A stretch of DNA of 64,000 nt from Methylobacterium sp. C25. GTDB lineage: Bacteria > Pseudomonadota > Alphaproteobacteria > Rhizobiales > Beijerinckiaceae. Under the pieces are notes generated by a model. That model searched no databases, was not told the DNA's origin, and saw only the letters and a program-made list of their open reading frames with translations. The stretch covers positions 111,206 through 175,205 of the forward strand of contig NZ_JAAUVI010000009.1 in the NCBI RefSeq assembly GCF_021352225.1. Reading direction: 5' to 3'. A program made the translations under genes and the position numbers. Below, piece by piece: positions 52,022 to 60,781 of the stretch. How positions within the stretch are numbered: the stretch's first letter is position 1; every line of letters starts with the position of its first letter.

Positions 52022-54915
52022 CGGCCAGCCTCCATACTCTTGGATCAGGAGCGAGAGCGGGAAGCTACTATACCAACGACCCGCACCGCGAAGCGCACAA
52101 CCGCGACGAGTACTACGCCAAGGATGGCGGCGGTCGTTGGTGGTCGAGTAACAGCAGCCTCGTTCGCAACGGATCGGCGATCGATCTCAAGAGCTTCCAG
52201 GATCTCTGCTCCGGGCGCGATCCGAGAACAGGCAAGTCGCTCGTACGCGGTGCAGGAGAAGGCCACAGGGCCGGCTGGGACGTGACCCTGACGACCCCGA
52301 AGTCCTTTTCGATCCTTTGGGCGATTGGGGGTGGCAACCAGCGCGCGCAACTCGAAGCGATCCATGCGGCTGCAGTGACGGAGGCCTTGCAGTTCGTACT
52401 CGATGAAGAACTCCTCGATGTTCGGCTTGGCGTCGGCGGCTATCGACGCGAGCAGCCTACAGATTTGATCGTCGGCCGCTTCGATCATTATACGACTAGG
52501 GCTGGCGACCCCAATTGTCATACCCATTGCGTTTTAATAAATGCGGCAAGATGTGCAGACCAAAAATATCGTACACTTGAACCTGAGCGGCTGTTTAACT
52601 GGCAGAAAGTCGTTGGCTCGGCATATCGCGCTGCTCTGGCTGAGAGTTTACAGCGAGAATTCGGATTAAGTCTCCGCCCGGCGGGGCAGTGCCAGTTCGA
52701 GATCCGCGGCATCCCCGAGGAGGTGATCACGGCCTTTTCCAAGCGCTCCACTGCCATCGAGGCGGCGGTTGGGGGGAACCGCTCGTCGGCTTCCGGAGCA
52801 CAGAAGGAGGTCGCAGCGCTGTCGACGCGGAGCGCCAAGGAAGACTTGCCGACCGGGGCCGAACTAGAGAAACGCTGGCGGCAAGAACTTCGGGCCTTCG
52901 ACATCGCCCCATGGACGGCTGTCCGAACGGCAGCGCGGCTGCCCGTTGTCGATCATGAGCAAGATCGTTCTCTAGAACCGAACCTCGATCCACCTGATAT
53001 CGTCGGCGATACGCCGGTGGCACGCGCCGCCTCTGCGCTGCTTCGTCACCAGACTGTAGTTCACCGAAAGGATCTGATTGAGCAGGCTCTCAATGAGGCT
53101 TCGCTCCAAGGCGCCGGCATTTCCGCCATACGCGCCGAGCTTGCCGCGCTGGAAGGGCAGGGACTGCTCGTCCGGCTCAACACATCCGATCGGGAGGCCT
53201 GCTGGACGACACCCGGCATCGCGGCCGCAGAGGCCGCGTTGCTGCGGGCAGCCGACCGACGTGAAGCCGCACCGCGTTTTCTGCCCGAAGCTGTCTTGTC
53301 GGCAGTCGAGGCTGCCCCTCAACTCTCGACGGAGCAGAGAGAAGCCGTCTTCCATGTAACAGGACCTTCGGCGGGCGGCGTCAGCGTTCTGGAGGCTGGG
53401 GCCGGCACGGGGAAGACCACCACCGCCCAGGTTATCGTCGAAGCCGCGAGATCTTCAGGATTGACGGTCGTCGGCCTGGCTCCGAGCTGGACGGCGGCCG
53501 ATGAACTGAAGGCTTCAACAGGGATCGAAAGCTTCGCCATCGCCAAATGGCGACACGACCTCCAGCACGGGCGCCTTCCTCCGCTCGACGCCAACACCCT
53601 CATCATCTGCGACGAAGCCGGTATGGTCGGCACGAGGGACATGTCGTTCGTTCTCGCGGCGGCCGCAGCGGCTCCTGGCGGAGGTGCGCGGGCGATCCTG
53701 CTCGGCGACCGGAGGCAACTTGCTGCTGTTTCGGGTGGCTCGGCCTTGCGCGCGGTCGTCGATGTGCTTGGCCGCCACGCGACCCTGGCGCAAGTCCGGA
53801 GGCAGGAGTTGCCCTGGCAGCGCGCTGCCTCGATCCTGATGGCACGGGGTGACGTGGAGGCCGGAATCCGAGCCTATGCACGGCACGGGCGCATCGACTT
53901 GGTCAGCGGCGTGGCTGCAACGCAGGAGAGGGCCATCGAATTGTGGACGCAGGCGCGTGCCCGCCATGGCGATGGTGAGGTCCTCATCGTGACCCGACGA
54001 AACCGGGACGCCGCCGAACTGAACGCTGCCTCGCGTGCCATTCTGCGCGCGGAGGGAAAGATCATTGGACCCGACATTGAGGTTCACACGCGAGACCGCG
54101 AGAACAAGCCGGCGGTCATGCATCTGGCCATCGGCGACAAAATCCGCTTTGGCGAGGCTATCAAGCGCCATCAGGTTCGCAATGGCACCCGCGCGACCGT
54201 TGCTGCGATCGGGCCTGACGAAGCCGGTAAGCTTCGCCTGACGGTGAGCCTGGAAAATGGCCGCATGATCGAGGATGCCTACACGGCCTTCGTGCGTGAT
54301 CCGGTACCCGGGCGGAAGCCTGCGGCGATGCTGCCGCGCATCAGCGCGGCCTATGCCGGCACGGCAAACTCCGTGCAAGGCAGAACGTCGGCTGCATGTG
54401 TATACGTCGGAATGACGGCCGGCGATGCGCGGGAATGCTATGTCGGCCTGACACGCCATCGCAAGGATGCGTGGCTGGTAGTCGAGCGTGACCGGCTGGA
54501 GGCGGCTGCCCGCGCTCGATTATCCGATCCACGCATGGTGCCGAGCCGGACCGAACTCTACGAACGGTTGTTCGCGGAAGCGCGGCGCTATGCCGAAAAG
54601 GTCAATGTTGTCGACCATGTCGACGACCGCGTGGCCTTCGTAGGTTCTGGTGCGATCCCTTCGCCGCGGCCAGACGTTTCGCTGAACCTTCTTAAAGGCT
54701 TCGAAGCGGGCCAAGCGCTTAGTAGGGTAATCAAGGAATTTGCAGAAACGCCGCGTCTTGCGCTTTGGCAGCTTGGTCAGCTGACGAGGACAATAGAGAA
54801 GACAGTTTCGCAGGGTTACATGCGAATAGTGAGTGCACTGCGAACAGCTCCCCTGCGAGAGGCTACGTCGCCACAACACGAGACGGTGCGATCGTCAACG
54901 ACCATCGAGCGATAA
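52018..54915 (+). CDS. traA: MobF-family relaxase/helicase (TraA/TrwC type)
   Basis: The 965-residue protein has an N-terminal relaxase domain with the Tyr pair in GARAGSYYTNDP (about residues 16-18), TTPKSFSILWA and the three-His motif in NCHTHCVLINA (about 165-172). The C-terminal half is a RecD-like helicase: Walker A GAGTGKTTT near residue 461, LIICDEAGMVGTRD, GDRRQLAAVSGGSAL and TANSVQGRTSAACVYVGMT. It would nick oriT, stay bound to the 5' end and unwind the strand for transfer. The start is the GTG at 52018, translationally coupled to the RHH gene. Length fits the short TraA forms. Confidence 0.94.
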   Translation: MTASLHTLGSGARAGSYYTNDPHREAHNRDEYYAKDGGGRWWSSNSSLVRNGSAIDLKSFQDLCSGRDPRTGKSLVRGAGEGHRAGWDVTLTTPKSFSILWAIGGGNQRAQLEAIHAAAVTEALQFVLDEELLDVRLGVGGYRREQPTDLIVGRFDHYTTRAGDPNCHTHCVLINAARCADQKYRTLEPERLFNWQKVVGSAYRAALAESLQREFGLSLRPAGQCQFEIRGIPEEVITAFSKRSTAIEAAVGGNRSSASGAQKEVAALSTRSAKEDLPTGAELEKRWRQELRAFDIAPWTAVRTAARLPVVDHEQDRSLEPNLDPPDIVGDTPVARAASALLRHQTVVHRKDLIEQALNEASLQGAGISAIRAELAALEGQGLLVRLNTSDREACWTTPGIAAAEAALLRAADRREAAPRFLPEAVLSAVEAAPQLSTEQREAVFHVTGPSAGGVSVLEAGAGTGKTTTAQVIVEAARSSGLTVVGLAPSWTAADELKASTGIESFAIAKWRHDLQHGRLPPLDANTLIICDEAGMVGTRDMSFVLAAAAAAPGGGARAILLGDRRQLAAVSGGSALRAVVDVLGRHATLAQVRRQELPWQRAASILMARGDVEAGIRAYARHGRIDLVSGVAATQERAIELWTQARARHGDGEVLIVTRRNRDAAELNAASRAILRAEGKIIGPDIEVHTRDRENKPAVMHLAIGDKIRFGEAIKRHQVRNGTRATVAAIGPDEAGKLRLTVSLENGRMIEDAYTAFVRDPVPGRKPAAMLPRISAAYAGTANSVQGRTSAACVYVGMTAGDARECYVGLTRHRKDAWLVVERDRLEAAARARLSDPRMVPSRTELYERLFAEARRYAEKVNVVDHVDDRVAFVGSGAIPSPRPDVSLNLLKGFEAGQALSRVIKEFAETPRLALWQLGQLTRTIEKTVSQGYMRIVSALRTAPLREATSPQHETVRSSTTIER

Positions 54916-55122
54916 TTGAAAGCTGACCGATAAGGAGGGGAGGGGTCGTTGGCTCGACGACGCTGAGATGTCGGCTTTGCGCCCAACCTGGTCATTCCGA
55001 ATATCGACCTGAGTGCTCGATAGCGGACGTGATCAGCGGACCGCTGACGACCGGGCCGGGTGGTTTTCAGCCCGTCTGCTTCCAAGCGGCAAATGCCCCT
55101 AAGCGGACCTGGCCCAAAGCTA

Positions 55123-56177
55123 GAGCCGCTGCCGATCATGCTGGATCGTATGCATCGTATCCAGCGGCGGCGAGGTAGTTGCGACACTCGTCCGGGGTGA
55201 ACGCGGCGAGTGCCTGGCGGATCGCCTGTTTGAGATCGGTGATGGTTCGCGCCGCAGCGGAGCGGAGGAGCGCCTTCAGCTTGGCGAAGGCTTGCTCGAT
55301 CGGGTTGAGGTCGGGCGAGTAGGGCGGCAGGTAGAGGAGGCGCGCACCGGCCGCCTGGACGGCCTTGCGCACGCCCGCGACTTTGTGGGCCGGGAGATTG
55401 TCCAGGATCACCGTGTCGCCCGGCCTCAGGGTCGGGACCAGGATGTCGGTCACGTAGGCGCGGAAGCGCTCGCCGTTCGTCGCTCCGTCGAACATCGTCG
55501 TGGCGGCCAGGCCGCTGGCGCGGAGCGCGGCCGTGATGGTGGTGGTTTTCCAGTGTCCCTGTGGGACGCCGACCCGGCAGCGCTCGCCACGTGGGGCTCG
55601 GCCATAGCGGCGCGCCATGGCCGTGGTCGCCGCGGTCTCGTCGAGGAAGACGAGGCTGTCGGGATCGAGTTCGTCTTGGCTCTCGAACCAGTCCTCGCGC
55701 TCGGCCTTTACGTCGGACCGATCCTGCTCGGCCGCGTGGCCTGTGTTTTTTTGCGCGTGATCCCGTGCCGCTTGAAGAAGCGAGACAGGCCGCTCTCGCT
55801 CGTGGCGACGCCCCGCTCGGCCAGCAGGCCCCGCAACTCCGACAGGAAGATCGTCGGTTGCGCCTCGTAGAGGCTCAGGATCAGGTCCGCGTGCGCCTCG
55901 ACGTGCTGCGAGCGCCGGTCGCCGCCCTGCGGCTTGGCCGCCACCCGACCCTCCTGCGTGAAGCTTTCCTGCCAGCGGATGGCGCTGGACGGGCTGACCC
56001 CGAAGCGCCGCGCTGCGCCCCGACGCGAGGAGCCTTCCTCCACGGCATGCACGACGCGCTCACGCAGATCGGACGACAATGGCGACGACATCGACCCTCC
56101 TGTCGGAAAGCCGAAAGAAAATCAGATCAGCCCGATCCTGAAAACCCAGGTCGACTCCCCCTGATCCGCGGCGGCTC
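55123..56177 (-). mobile_element. IS630-family insertion sequence (1055 bp)
   Basis: Both ends are visible. The left end GAGCCGCTGCCGATCA and the complement of the right end GAGCCGCCGCGGATCA match at 14 of 16 bases, and a TA dinucleotide flanks each side (55121-55122 and 56178-56179), as expected for IS630 target duplication. The single transposase is encoded in two overlapping frames. The element has inserted into a small gene whose 5' part is left at 56178-56384. Confidence 0.92.
55136..56091 (-). CDS. IS630 transposase, two frames joined by -1 frameshift
   Basis: The first frame (55708-56091) encodes the HTH part (SSDLRERVVHAVEEGSSRRGAARRFGVSPSSAIRWQ) and ends ITRKKTQATRPSRIGPT. Seven A on the coding strand (55746-55752) form a slippery run. 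A -1 shift there continues into KNTGHAAEQDRSDV and FLDETAATTAMARRYGRAPRG, then the second frame (to 55136) with ILDNLPAHK and YLPPYSPDLNPIEQAFAKLK. The three DDE residues are in FLDET, ILDN and PIEQ, so the fused protein would be active. Programmed frameshifting of this kind is known in IS630 elements. A simple broken gene is the alternative. Confidence 0.88.
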
Positions 56178-56384
56178 TAGATGGCGGCGGCCGTGGGTAG
56201 CCGGAAGGCCAGATCTAATATCCCATTCGGCACGATCGACCTGCTGCTTTGAGCTCTCAATACTATCGGACCGAAGGGTTTCGCAGAGATCTCGGAACCG
56301 GCGCTTCTGCTGATCAGGCGTAAGCGTCTGAGCTTCGCTTTCGGGCGAGGCCTCTCGGGGCAGATTGTCGTTGGAGGCCGGCAT
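56178..56384 (-). pseudogene. Small gene interrupted by the IS630 element
   Basis: From the ATG at 56384 the frame gives MPASNDNLPREASPESEAQT, RFRDLCETLRSDSIESS and DRAEWDIRSGLPATHGRRH and then enters the IS, stopping at 56127. If the element and one TA copy are removed in silico, the frame continues from 55120 as LALGQVRLGAFAAWKQTG to a stop at 55067-55069. So the original protein probably had about 85-90 residues. It follows the 84-residue gene with four bases between stop and start. Function is unknown. Confidence 0.6.
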
Positions 56385-56388
56385 GAGC

Positions 56389-56643
56389 TCAGAACCTTCG
56401 GGCAGCCAAGAGCCGCTTCGCGTTGGTAGCAACGTGCTGACGGTACCGGGCGATCACCGATTCCGGCGAGCCGCCCGACATAAGCGTTTGCGCAGCCTCC
56501 ATACCGGCGTGGATCTTCTCGATCACCATGGACTGCATCTCGGCGTGGCTCTCGCTGCCGCCCCAGGCGAGACGGACAAGCCTCAGCTCGATGACTTTCT
56601 GTGATTCAAGAATCAGCTTTGCGAATGCAAATGGATCGGACAT
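56389..56643 (-). CDS. Small conserved-type hypothetical protein
   Basis: The 84-residue helical protein starts MSDPFAFAKLILESQKVIEL and contains LRLVRLAWGGSESHAEMQSMVIEKIHAGMEAAQTL, ending in a basic segment (HVATNAKRLLAARRF). The pattern of a LESQxVIxLR helix followed by GG and an acidic helix is familiar from small phasin-like or unannotated proteins of methylobacteria and rhizobia, but I cannot name a family. The disrupted gene at 56384 follows it closely, and a phasin gene lies upstream. Confidence 0.7.
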   Translation of the reverse strand: MSDPFAFAKLILESQKVIELRLVRLAWGGSESHAEMQSMVIEKIHAGMEAAQTLMSGGSPESVIARYRQHVATNAKRLLAARRF

Positions 56644-56766
56644 TTAATCTTCGAAGCTAAGCATGTGGATATAAACTCCGCGGAAGTTGTGGAGGCGGTA
56701 GTACTCACCGCCCCCAGCAATCTCTGAGTCAACGATGCGCTTCTAATTCAAGGGCAACAGCCGAGT

Positions 56767-57366
56767 TCAGCGGGCTTGCGAAACATTAGCAAAGGTCTTG
56801 CTCGCTTCATCGACAGCCCGAGAAGACGTCTCCGTAAGGGTCTTGCTATCTTGCATCATGCCTTCAAGGCCTTCTCGCACCAGCGTACTCTGAATTGTCA
56901 TGGCTTCTTGGACAGACGTCGCGCGCGTCAGCTTGTTGAATCCATCCATATTGCGTTGGAACTGCTTCTGACCAAGTTCGAACAGAGTGCGCGACGCATC
57001 CTGAATTGCTTGGTTTAAAATGGTTCCGCATCGAGTAATCGCTTCGATGTTCTGCTGGGATTGAAAAGCGAGCTGATCACTGTCCTGTCCTGAGAAGCCT
57101 AGCTTTTTCGAAAAGCGTTCAGCTGCCTGACGAGCCTGTTGAGACGCTGTTTCAAAGCTGTTCTGCATGAGATGCTGGGTCGTTTTCGCCGCCTTTTCGC
57201 GCAGATCGACGAGCTTATCGGCACCTTCCCGCGCTACTTCGACAAACTGCTTCCCCTGCTCAGCGGCACGCTGCGCACCCGTATCGCTAGCCGCCCTCAA
57301 ACCCCCTGCAGAAGGCGCGCTCGGGCTGCTCTGCCGTCCATGGTCGTTATTTTGATTGTTCGACAT
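56767..57366 (-). CDS. Phasin-family protein
   Basis: The 199-residue helical protein has a hydrophilic N-terminal tail (MSNNQNNDHGRQSSPSAPSA). Amphipathic helices follow, with the phasin hallmarks FNKLTRATSVQEAMTIQSTLVREGLEGMMQDSKTLTETSSRAVDEASKTF. It would coat polyhydroxyalkanoate granules or act as a chaperone-like stress protein. GGAG lies about seven bases before the ATG at 57366, which is preferred over a start nine codons upstream. Unusually for a phasin it sits in an accessory region, next to other small genes of unknown role. Confidence 0.85.
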   Translation of the reverse strand: MSNNQNNDHGRQSSPSAPSAGGLRAASDTGAQRAAEQGKQFVEVAREGADKLVDLREKAAKTTQHLMQNSFETASQQARQAAERFSKKLGFSGQDSDQLAFQSQQNIEAITRCGTILNQAIQDASRTLFELGQKQFQRNMDGFNKLTRATSVQEAMTIQSTLVREGLEGMMQDSKTLTETSSRAVDEASKTFANVSQAR

Positions 57367-57651
57367 ACAAATATCTCCAACGCGCTTTTGCAAAAACAGA
57401 ACGATATCCGGATCAATCTGAATTCGTTATGGAGCAACTGATAACGTTGTTGCAGCGCAACAAAGCGCGTTATTAGCCAGAATGGCAAGCTTTGAAATCA
57501 AAATATATCAAATAATATTTTGGAACAAAAAATAATACGAATTCAAAATCACATAAATTATTGAGCTAACAAGGCTATTCCTTGAGTTGCTCAAGTTCAA
57601 AGCCATTTTATTCCTAAAAGATGAGCCCGTGGTTGGACCCGGTCAAATCAG

Positions 57652-57885
57652 TCAATCCCAATTCTGACTGTCGAGAGAGCAGGACCCCTTCATATGATTC
57701 GCAATCGTCATCATCAGCTCGTCGAGCGTATTGTAATGAAGCGAGATCCCGTTCAGTCGGCCCGTTGATTCGATCAAGATCTCGAAATTGGACCCGTGTT
57801 TCACAGTGCCTAGGCTACGGCCCAATGGGTCTTTCAGCGTCCACGATCGCCCATCAGATCCAGTCGGCGTGAGAATGACGTCCAC
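57652..57885 (-). CDS. Small hypothetical protein
   Basis: The 77-residue protein begins MDVILTPTGSDGRSWTLKDP and shows a beta-rich start (LGRSLGTVKHGSNFEILIEST) and a helical end (TLDELMMTIANHMKG). It looks like a small alpha/beta fold. No family is recognised. It is flanked by AT-rich gaps and shares its strand with the neighbouring small genes. Confidence 0.6.
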   Translation of the reverse strand: MDVILTPTGSDGRSWTLKDPLGRSLGTVKHGSNFEILIESTGRLNGISLHYNTLDELMMTIANHMKGSCSLDSQNWD

Positions 57886-58008
57886 GGTTTAATAACCCTC
57901 CCAAGGCGCTAGGCGCATCGCCGGCAAACACCGTCGAGCAAGGCTTTCACACCAATGAACACAGCATCCGCTTCTGCGATTTTGTCCGAAAATATGAGAG
58001 AGTAAGTG

Positions 58009-58269
58009 TCAAAGCTTCTCGCGTTGGGCGTAGGGCGGGATATCGACAAGCGTACCGATCAATCGGAGCAAGGCTTGTTGCTCTGGCTTTTCAGTCCCGT
58101 TGCTCAGGAAGGCGCCGAGTTCGACGTGGCTTCGCTGTCGTCCCGAAGGGCCGCCCGGCTGGTAGATAATGAATGCCCGGCCGTTGCTTGGTTCGCGGCC
58201 GAGGTACCACGTCTCGCCGCTAGCGGCTTGATAAAGCTCTCTTCGATCTGACACCTTGCTTCGCTCCAT
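58009..58269 (-). CDS. Small hypothetical protein (DRRELYQ...LIGTLV type)
   Basis: The 86-residue protein has SDRRELYQAASGETWYLGREPSNGRAFIIYQPGGPSG near the start and VELGAFLSNGTEKPEQQALLRLIGTLVDIPP near the end. I recall unannotated rhizobial and methylobacterial proteins with this pattern (beta hairpin, GG, then an E(L/I)GAFL helix). Function is unknown. The start overlaps the end of the upstream 90-residue gene by 50 bases, so the two are likely cotranscribed. Confidence 0.75.
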   Translation of the reverse strand: MERSKVSDRRELYQAASGETWYLGREPSNGRAFIIYQPGGPSGRQRSHVELGAFLSNGTEKPEQQALLRLIGTLVDIPPYAQREKL

Positions 58270-58492
58270 CAGTAGTTGAACTCCTACGTTTTCGGAGGAG
58301 AGTAATTTCTGGAACGACCTCCGTCAGTTGCTCGTCTCGGGCAAGCCGGGCTGCTTTCAAGCGAACGATGTTCTCGTCGCGAGCGGTCGATTTTGCATGC
58401 ACTTCGGCCCAAGCCCTCGTCGCACATTCGGCGCGGTCGGCCGCCTTCGCCAGCTTCGTAGCAGCTCGAGCTTGCTGACTAGTTTGATCCAT
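58220..58492 (-). CDS. Small charged helical protein
   Basis: The 90-residue protein starts MDQTSQQARAATKLAKAADR and is helical and highly charged in its first 65 residues (AECATRAWAEVHAKSTARDENIVRLKAARLARDEQL), ending in a basic Ser/Thr-rich tail. An ATG two codons upstream is also possible. The 3' end overlaps the next gene by 50 bases, which is long; the tail may be the less constrained part. Family unknown. Confidence 0.55.
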   Translation of the reverse strand: MDQTSQQARAATKLAKAADRAECATRAWAEVHAKSTARDENIVRLKAARLARDEQLTEVVPEITLLRKRRSSTTDGAKQGVRSKRALSSR

Positions 58493-58669
58493 AAACATTC
58501 AATATCCCAATGATTTTCGATTACGTTAAGAGATGAAACGCTTCAGAGAATTAAATAATTTTCAGGCATATAGAGTAGTAAGATGTATCGAAACACCAAC
58601 GAATGCTGGCACTCCGCATGATAATATAGCCGGCTTCAGTATGTGACGTACCTTGCGCTGGGCGCTTGG

Positions 58670-58885
58670 CTATCGGGCGTATCCCATGCGCGTCAGTGCT
58701 ACCGCTCTCGCATCACCAACCATCTGAGCCATCTCTAAGGTAGCGAAGGAGCTCATGGCGTGCTCCGAATGCCCTCCATCCTCAGCGATTACGACCCATC
58801 TGAAACGCCCGGCATTGACGGTACAGGGCCGAGTATATGCCTTGAAATTTCGAGTGAGCGGCCTGTTCATAATGTATGGTGTCAT
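58670..58885 (-). CDS. Small hypothetical protein
   Basis: The 71-residue product starts MTPYIMNRPLTRNFKAYTRP and contains FRWVVIAEDGGHSEHAMSSFATLEMAQMVGDARAVAL. The pattern FRW-V--DG--E-S--SFATLxxAxxxG is like small stress-responsive or DUF-type proteins in which a beta hairpin leads to a helix. Longer (58933) and shorter (58870) starts are possible. A 16-base palindrome lies about 40 bases upstream of the chosen start. Confidence 0.6.
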   Translation of the reverse strand: MTPYIMNRPLTRNFKAYTRPCTVNAGRFRWVVIAEDGGHSEHAMSSFATLEMAQMVGDARAVALTRMGYAR

Positions 58886-58923
58886 AGCGCCACCAATAAG
58901 TACATTTAAATATTTATAGTAAA

Positions 58924-58939
58924 ATCTAAACATTTAGAT
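58924..58939. promoter_or_regulatory. 16-base palindrome, operator candidate
   Basis: ATCTAAA and TTTAGAT flank CA exactly, in AT-rich DNA just upstream of the gene at 58670-58885. If the longer start at 58933 were used, the site would overlap the first codons. Confidence 0.45.
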
Positions 58940-59336
58940 GGTCAAATCCCAGTCGCCGCATTATTATCTCAGATTTGTCAATGGGAATTCTGTAATTTTC
59001 AAACAATTCTGCTAATGCAGTCATTTTATCTTGAGAATTCAGATTCATATCTAGCAAAAATACGACAAGCGAGTCGGCGGCTGCCATCATACGGAGCTGG
59101 TGTTTGATGATAGACGTTGGTGGTAGAGATATTTTTTACCGAATCGGATGGTGGTATTCATACGCTGGTTCCGCCGCTCAGTATTTTCAAATGTTTTTCG
59201 ACGAGCAAATCGACCATCACGCCAGAATTTTCTTCTGCATGTTAACGGATCATCGTCATTAAGGTTGCAGAGACCTGACCGGCTGCTTTTGGACCGGCTG
59301 ATTGAGAGGATCAGCCGGGACCGGAGGAGTTGGGAA
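58940..59336. other. AT-rich gap leading into IS3 remnant
   Basis: No gene is supported. The sequence is AT-rich up to about 59270, then turns GC-rich at TGACCGGCTGCTTTTGGACC, which probably marks the left end of the IS3-type remnant. The right inverted repeat was not found. Confidence 0.45.
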
Positions 59337-59923
59337 TGAAGCAAGGACAGAGGCCGAGCGCGGAGCAGGTTGTGCTGATGCTGCGCCAGATCGAGGTACA
59401 GACGGCACAAGGCAAGAGCATCGCCATTGCCTGCAAGAGGCGGATCTCTCCGAGCAGAGCTATTATCGCTGGCGCAAGGAATACGGCGGCCTGAAGGTCG
59501 ATCAGGCTAGGAAGATAAAGGATTTGGAGCGCGAGAACGCGCGGCTTCGTCGTTTGGTAGCTGACCTGTCCTTGGAAAAGCAGGTGCTGGCGGACGTCGC
59601 CTCGGGACACTTCTAGCCCCCGAGCGACGCCGGCAGGCGGCCGACGGCATCCGGGAGAAGTATGGTCTCTCGGAACGTCACGCCTGCCGGATCGTCAGCC
59701 AGCATCGAGGCACGCAACGCTACGTGCCACGCTGCTGGCCGACGAGGATGCACTGACCCGCGCCATCATCGCTATGGCGTTCGAGTTCGGGTGCTGTGGC
59801 TACCGCCGCGTCACCGTGCTTCTGCAGGCAGACGGCTGGCAGGTGGGCGAGGACCGGGTCCAGCGCATTTGGCGTCGCGAGGGACTGAAGGTTCCCAGCC
59901 GACATAGACCACGCGGCAAGCCG
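59337..59923 (+). pseudogene. Decayed IS3-family transposase (orfA and start of orfB)
   Basis: From the ATG at 59337 the frame encodes MKQGQRPSAEQVVLMLRQIE and SIAIACK, then loses frame through one missing base. The next frame restores ADLSEQSYYRWRKEYGGLKVDQARKIKDLERENARLRRLVADLSLEKQVLADV, the leucine-zipper end of IS3 orfA. orfB follows (LAPERRRQAADGIREKYGLSERHACRIVSQHRGTQRYVP), breaks again near 59735 and continues as EFGCCGYRRVTVLLQADGWQVGEDRVQRIWRREGLKVPSR. The catalytic DDE part of orfB is absent: at about 59924 the sequence switches to a recombinase fragment. The element cannot move by itself. Confidence 0.85.
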
Positions 59924-60175
59924 GTCGTGCTCTACACGTTCCGCCACGTCGCGGCCGCAAGAATGAAGCTCATGTTCGAGCCGGCCGCGGTGGCGGCGAT
60001 GTTGGGCCATGGGTCCGACGAGACCGCACTGTCGCACTAGGCGAGGGCCCACACCGCGAAGGGCTAGGCCGACATCCTCAACAGGCAGTCGGCCCGCAAC
60101 ATGCGGTCCGTTCGCAGGATCTACATCCCCGTTATGGATAAAACCGACGGATACGCTCCTGCGCCGCGTCCGTAG
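59924..60175 (+). pseudogene. Tyrosine recombinase C-terminal fragment with stop codons
   Basis: The frame reads VVLYTFRHVAAARMKLMFEPAAVAAMLGHGSDETALSH, which is the C-terminal catalytic part of a tyrosine recombinase (RH motif and LGH). TAG then replaces the expected Tyr codon, and after ARAHTAKG there is a second TAG. ADILNRQSARNMRSVRRIYIPVMDK continues to a third stop at 60173. The N-terminal two thirds are missing, replaced by the IS3 remnant. It is a dead integrase tail, likely from an older element at this spot. Confidence 0.8.
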
Positions 60176-60353
60176 GCGCTCGAAACAACTCGGCCCCGCC
60201 GCCTGATCTGATCACGGGTCGGCCGGGGGAGTTTCGGATCTCACCGGCGGTTGAGCCGATACGCAACGCGGCTCGACCAAGATGATGACAACGGCAGGTT
60301 AGGCACCTTTCGTCACAATCGCGGACGATGATCCCGTATCGAGACCTCGCCCA

Positions 60354-60536
60354 TCACGCAGACCGAGCGGCTCTGGCCATCGCAATGAGATCGGCGGCGG
60401 TGAGTGACTTCGGGGGCATCGGATCTCGGTAATCGTCTGCGGCCGGAATGGGCGGGGTGTTCGACAGCGATCGGCGCGAAGAGATCCAGAGGGTTCGTCC
60501 ACCTCGAATAGCCTTGGCCGCCGCACGTACTGTCAT
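60354..60536 (-). CDS. Small hypothetical protein
   Basis: The 60-residue product starts MTVRAAAKAIRGGRTLWISS and continues RRSLSNTPPIPAADDYRDPMPPKSLTAADLIAMARAARSA. GGAGACGACC precedes the ATG at 60536 with good spacing. The Pro-rich middle and helical end give no family. It shows no partner genes nearby. Confidence 0.45.
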   Translation of the reverse strand: MTVRAAAKAIRGGRTLWISSRRSLSNTPPIPAADDYRDPMPPKSLTAADLIAMARAARSA

Positions 60537-60781
60537 GGTCGTCTCCAATGTCAGGAAACGGCCAAGCTAGAATCCGATTGACGACGAACCGTTCTTGACA
60601 GCGGGCAATGTGATGCTTCGCGGAGCGCCCGTTTTGACTGACGTCGCTACTCCGCTTCCTCCTCGATCAGGCACGGATCGTTGTCGTTGTCGGCATTGCT
60701 GACCCGCTTCGAGACCGGCCACGCCTTCCGCACGCTGCCTCGGCCGGCTTCAGGTCCTACAAAATCGCGGCGCCACCTCGA

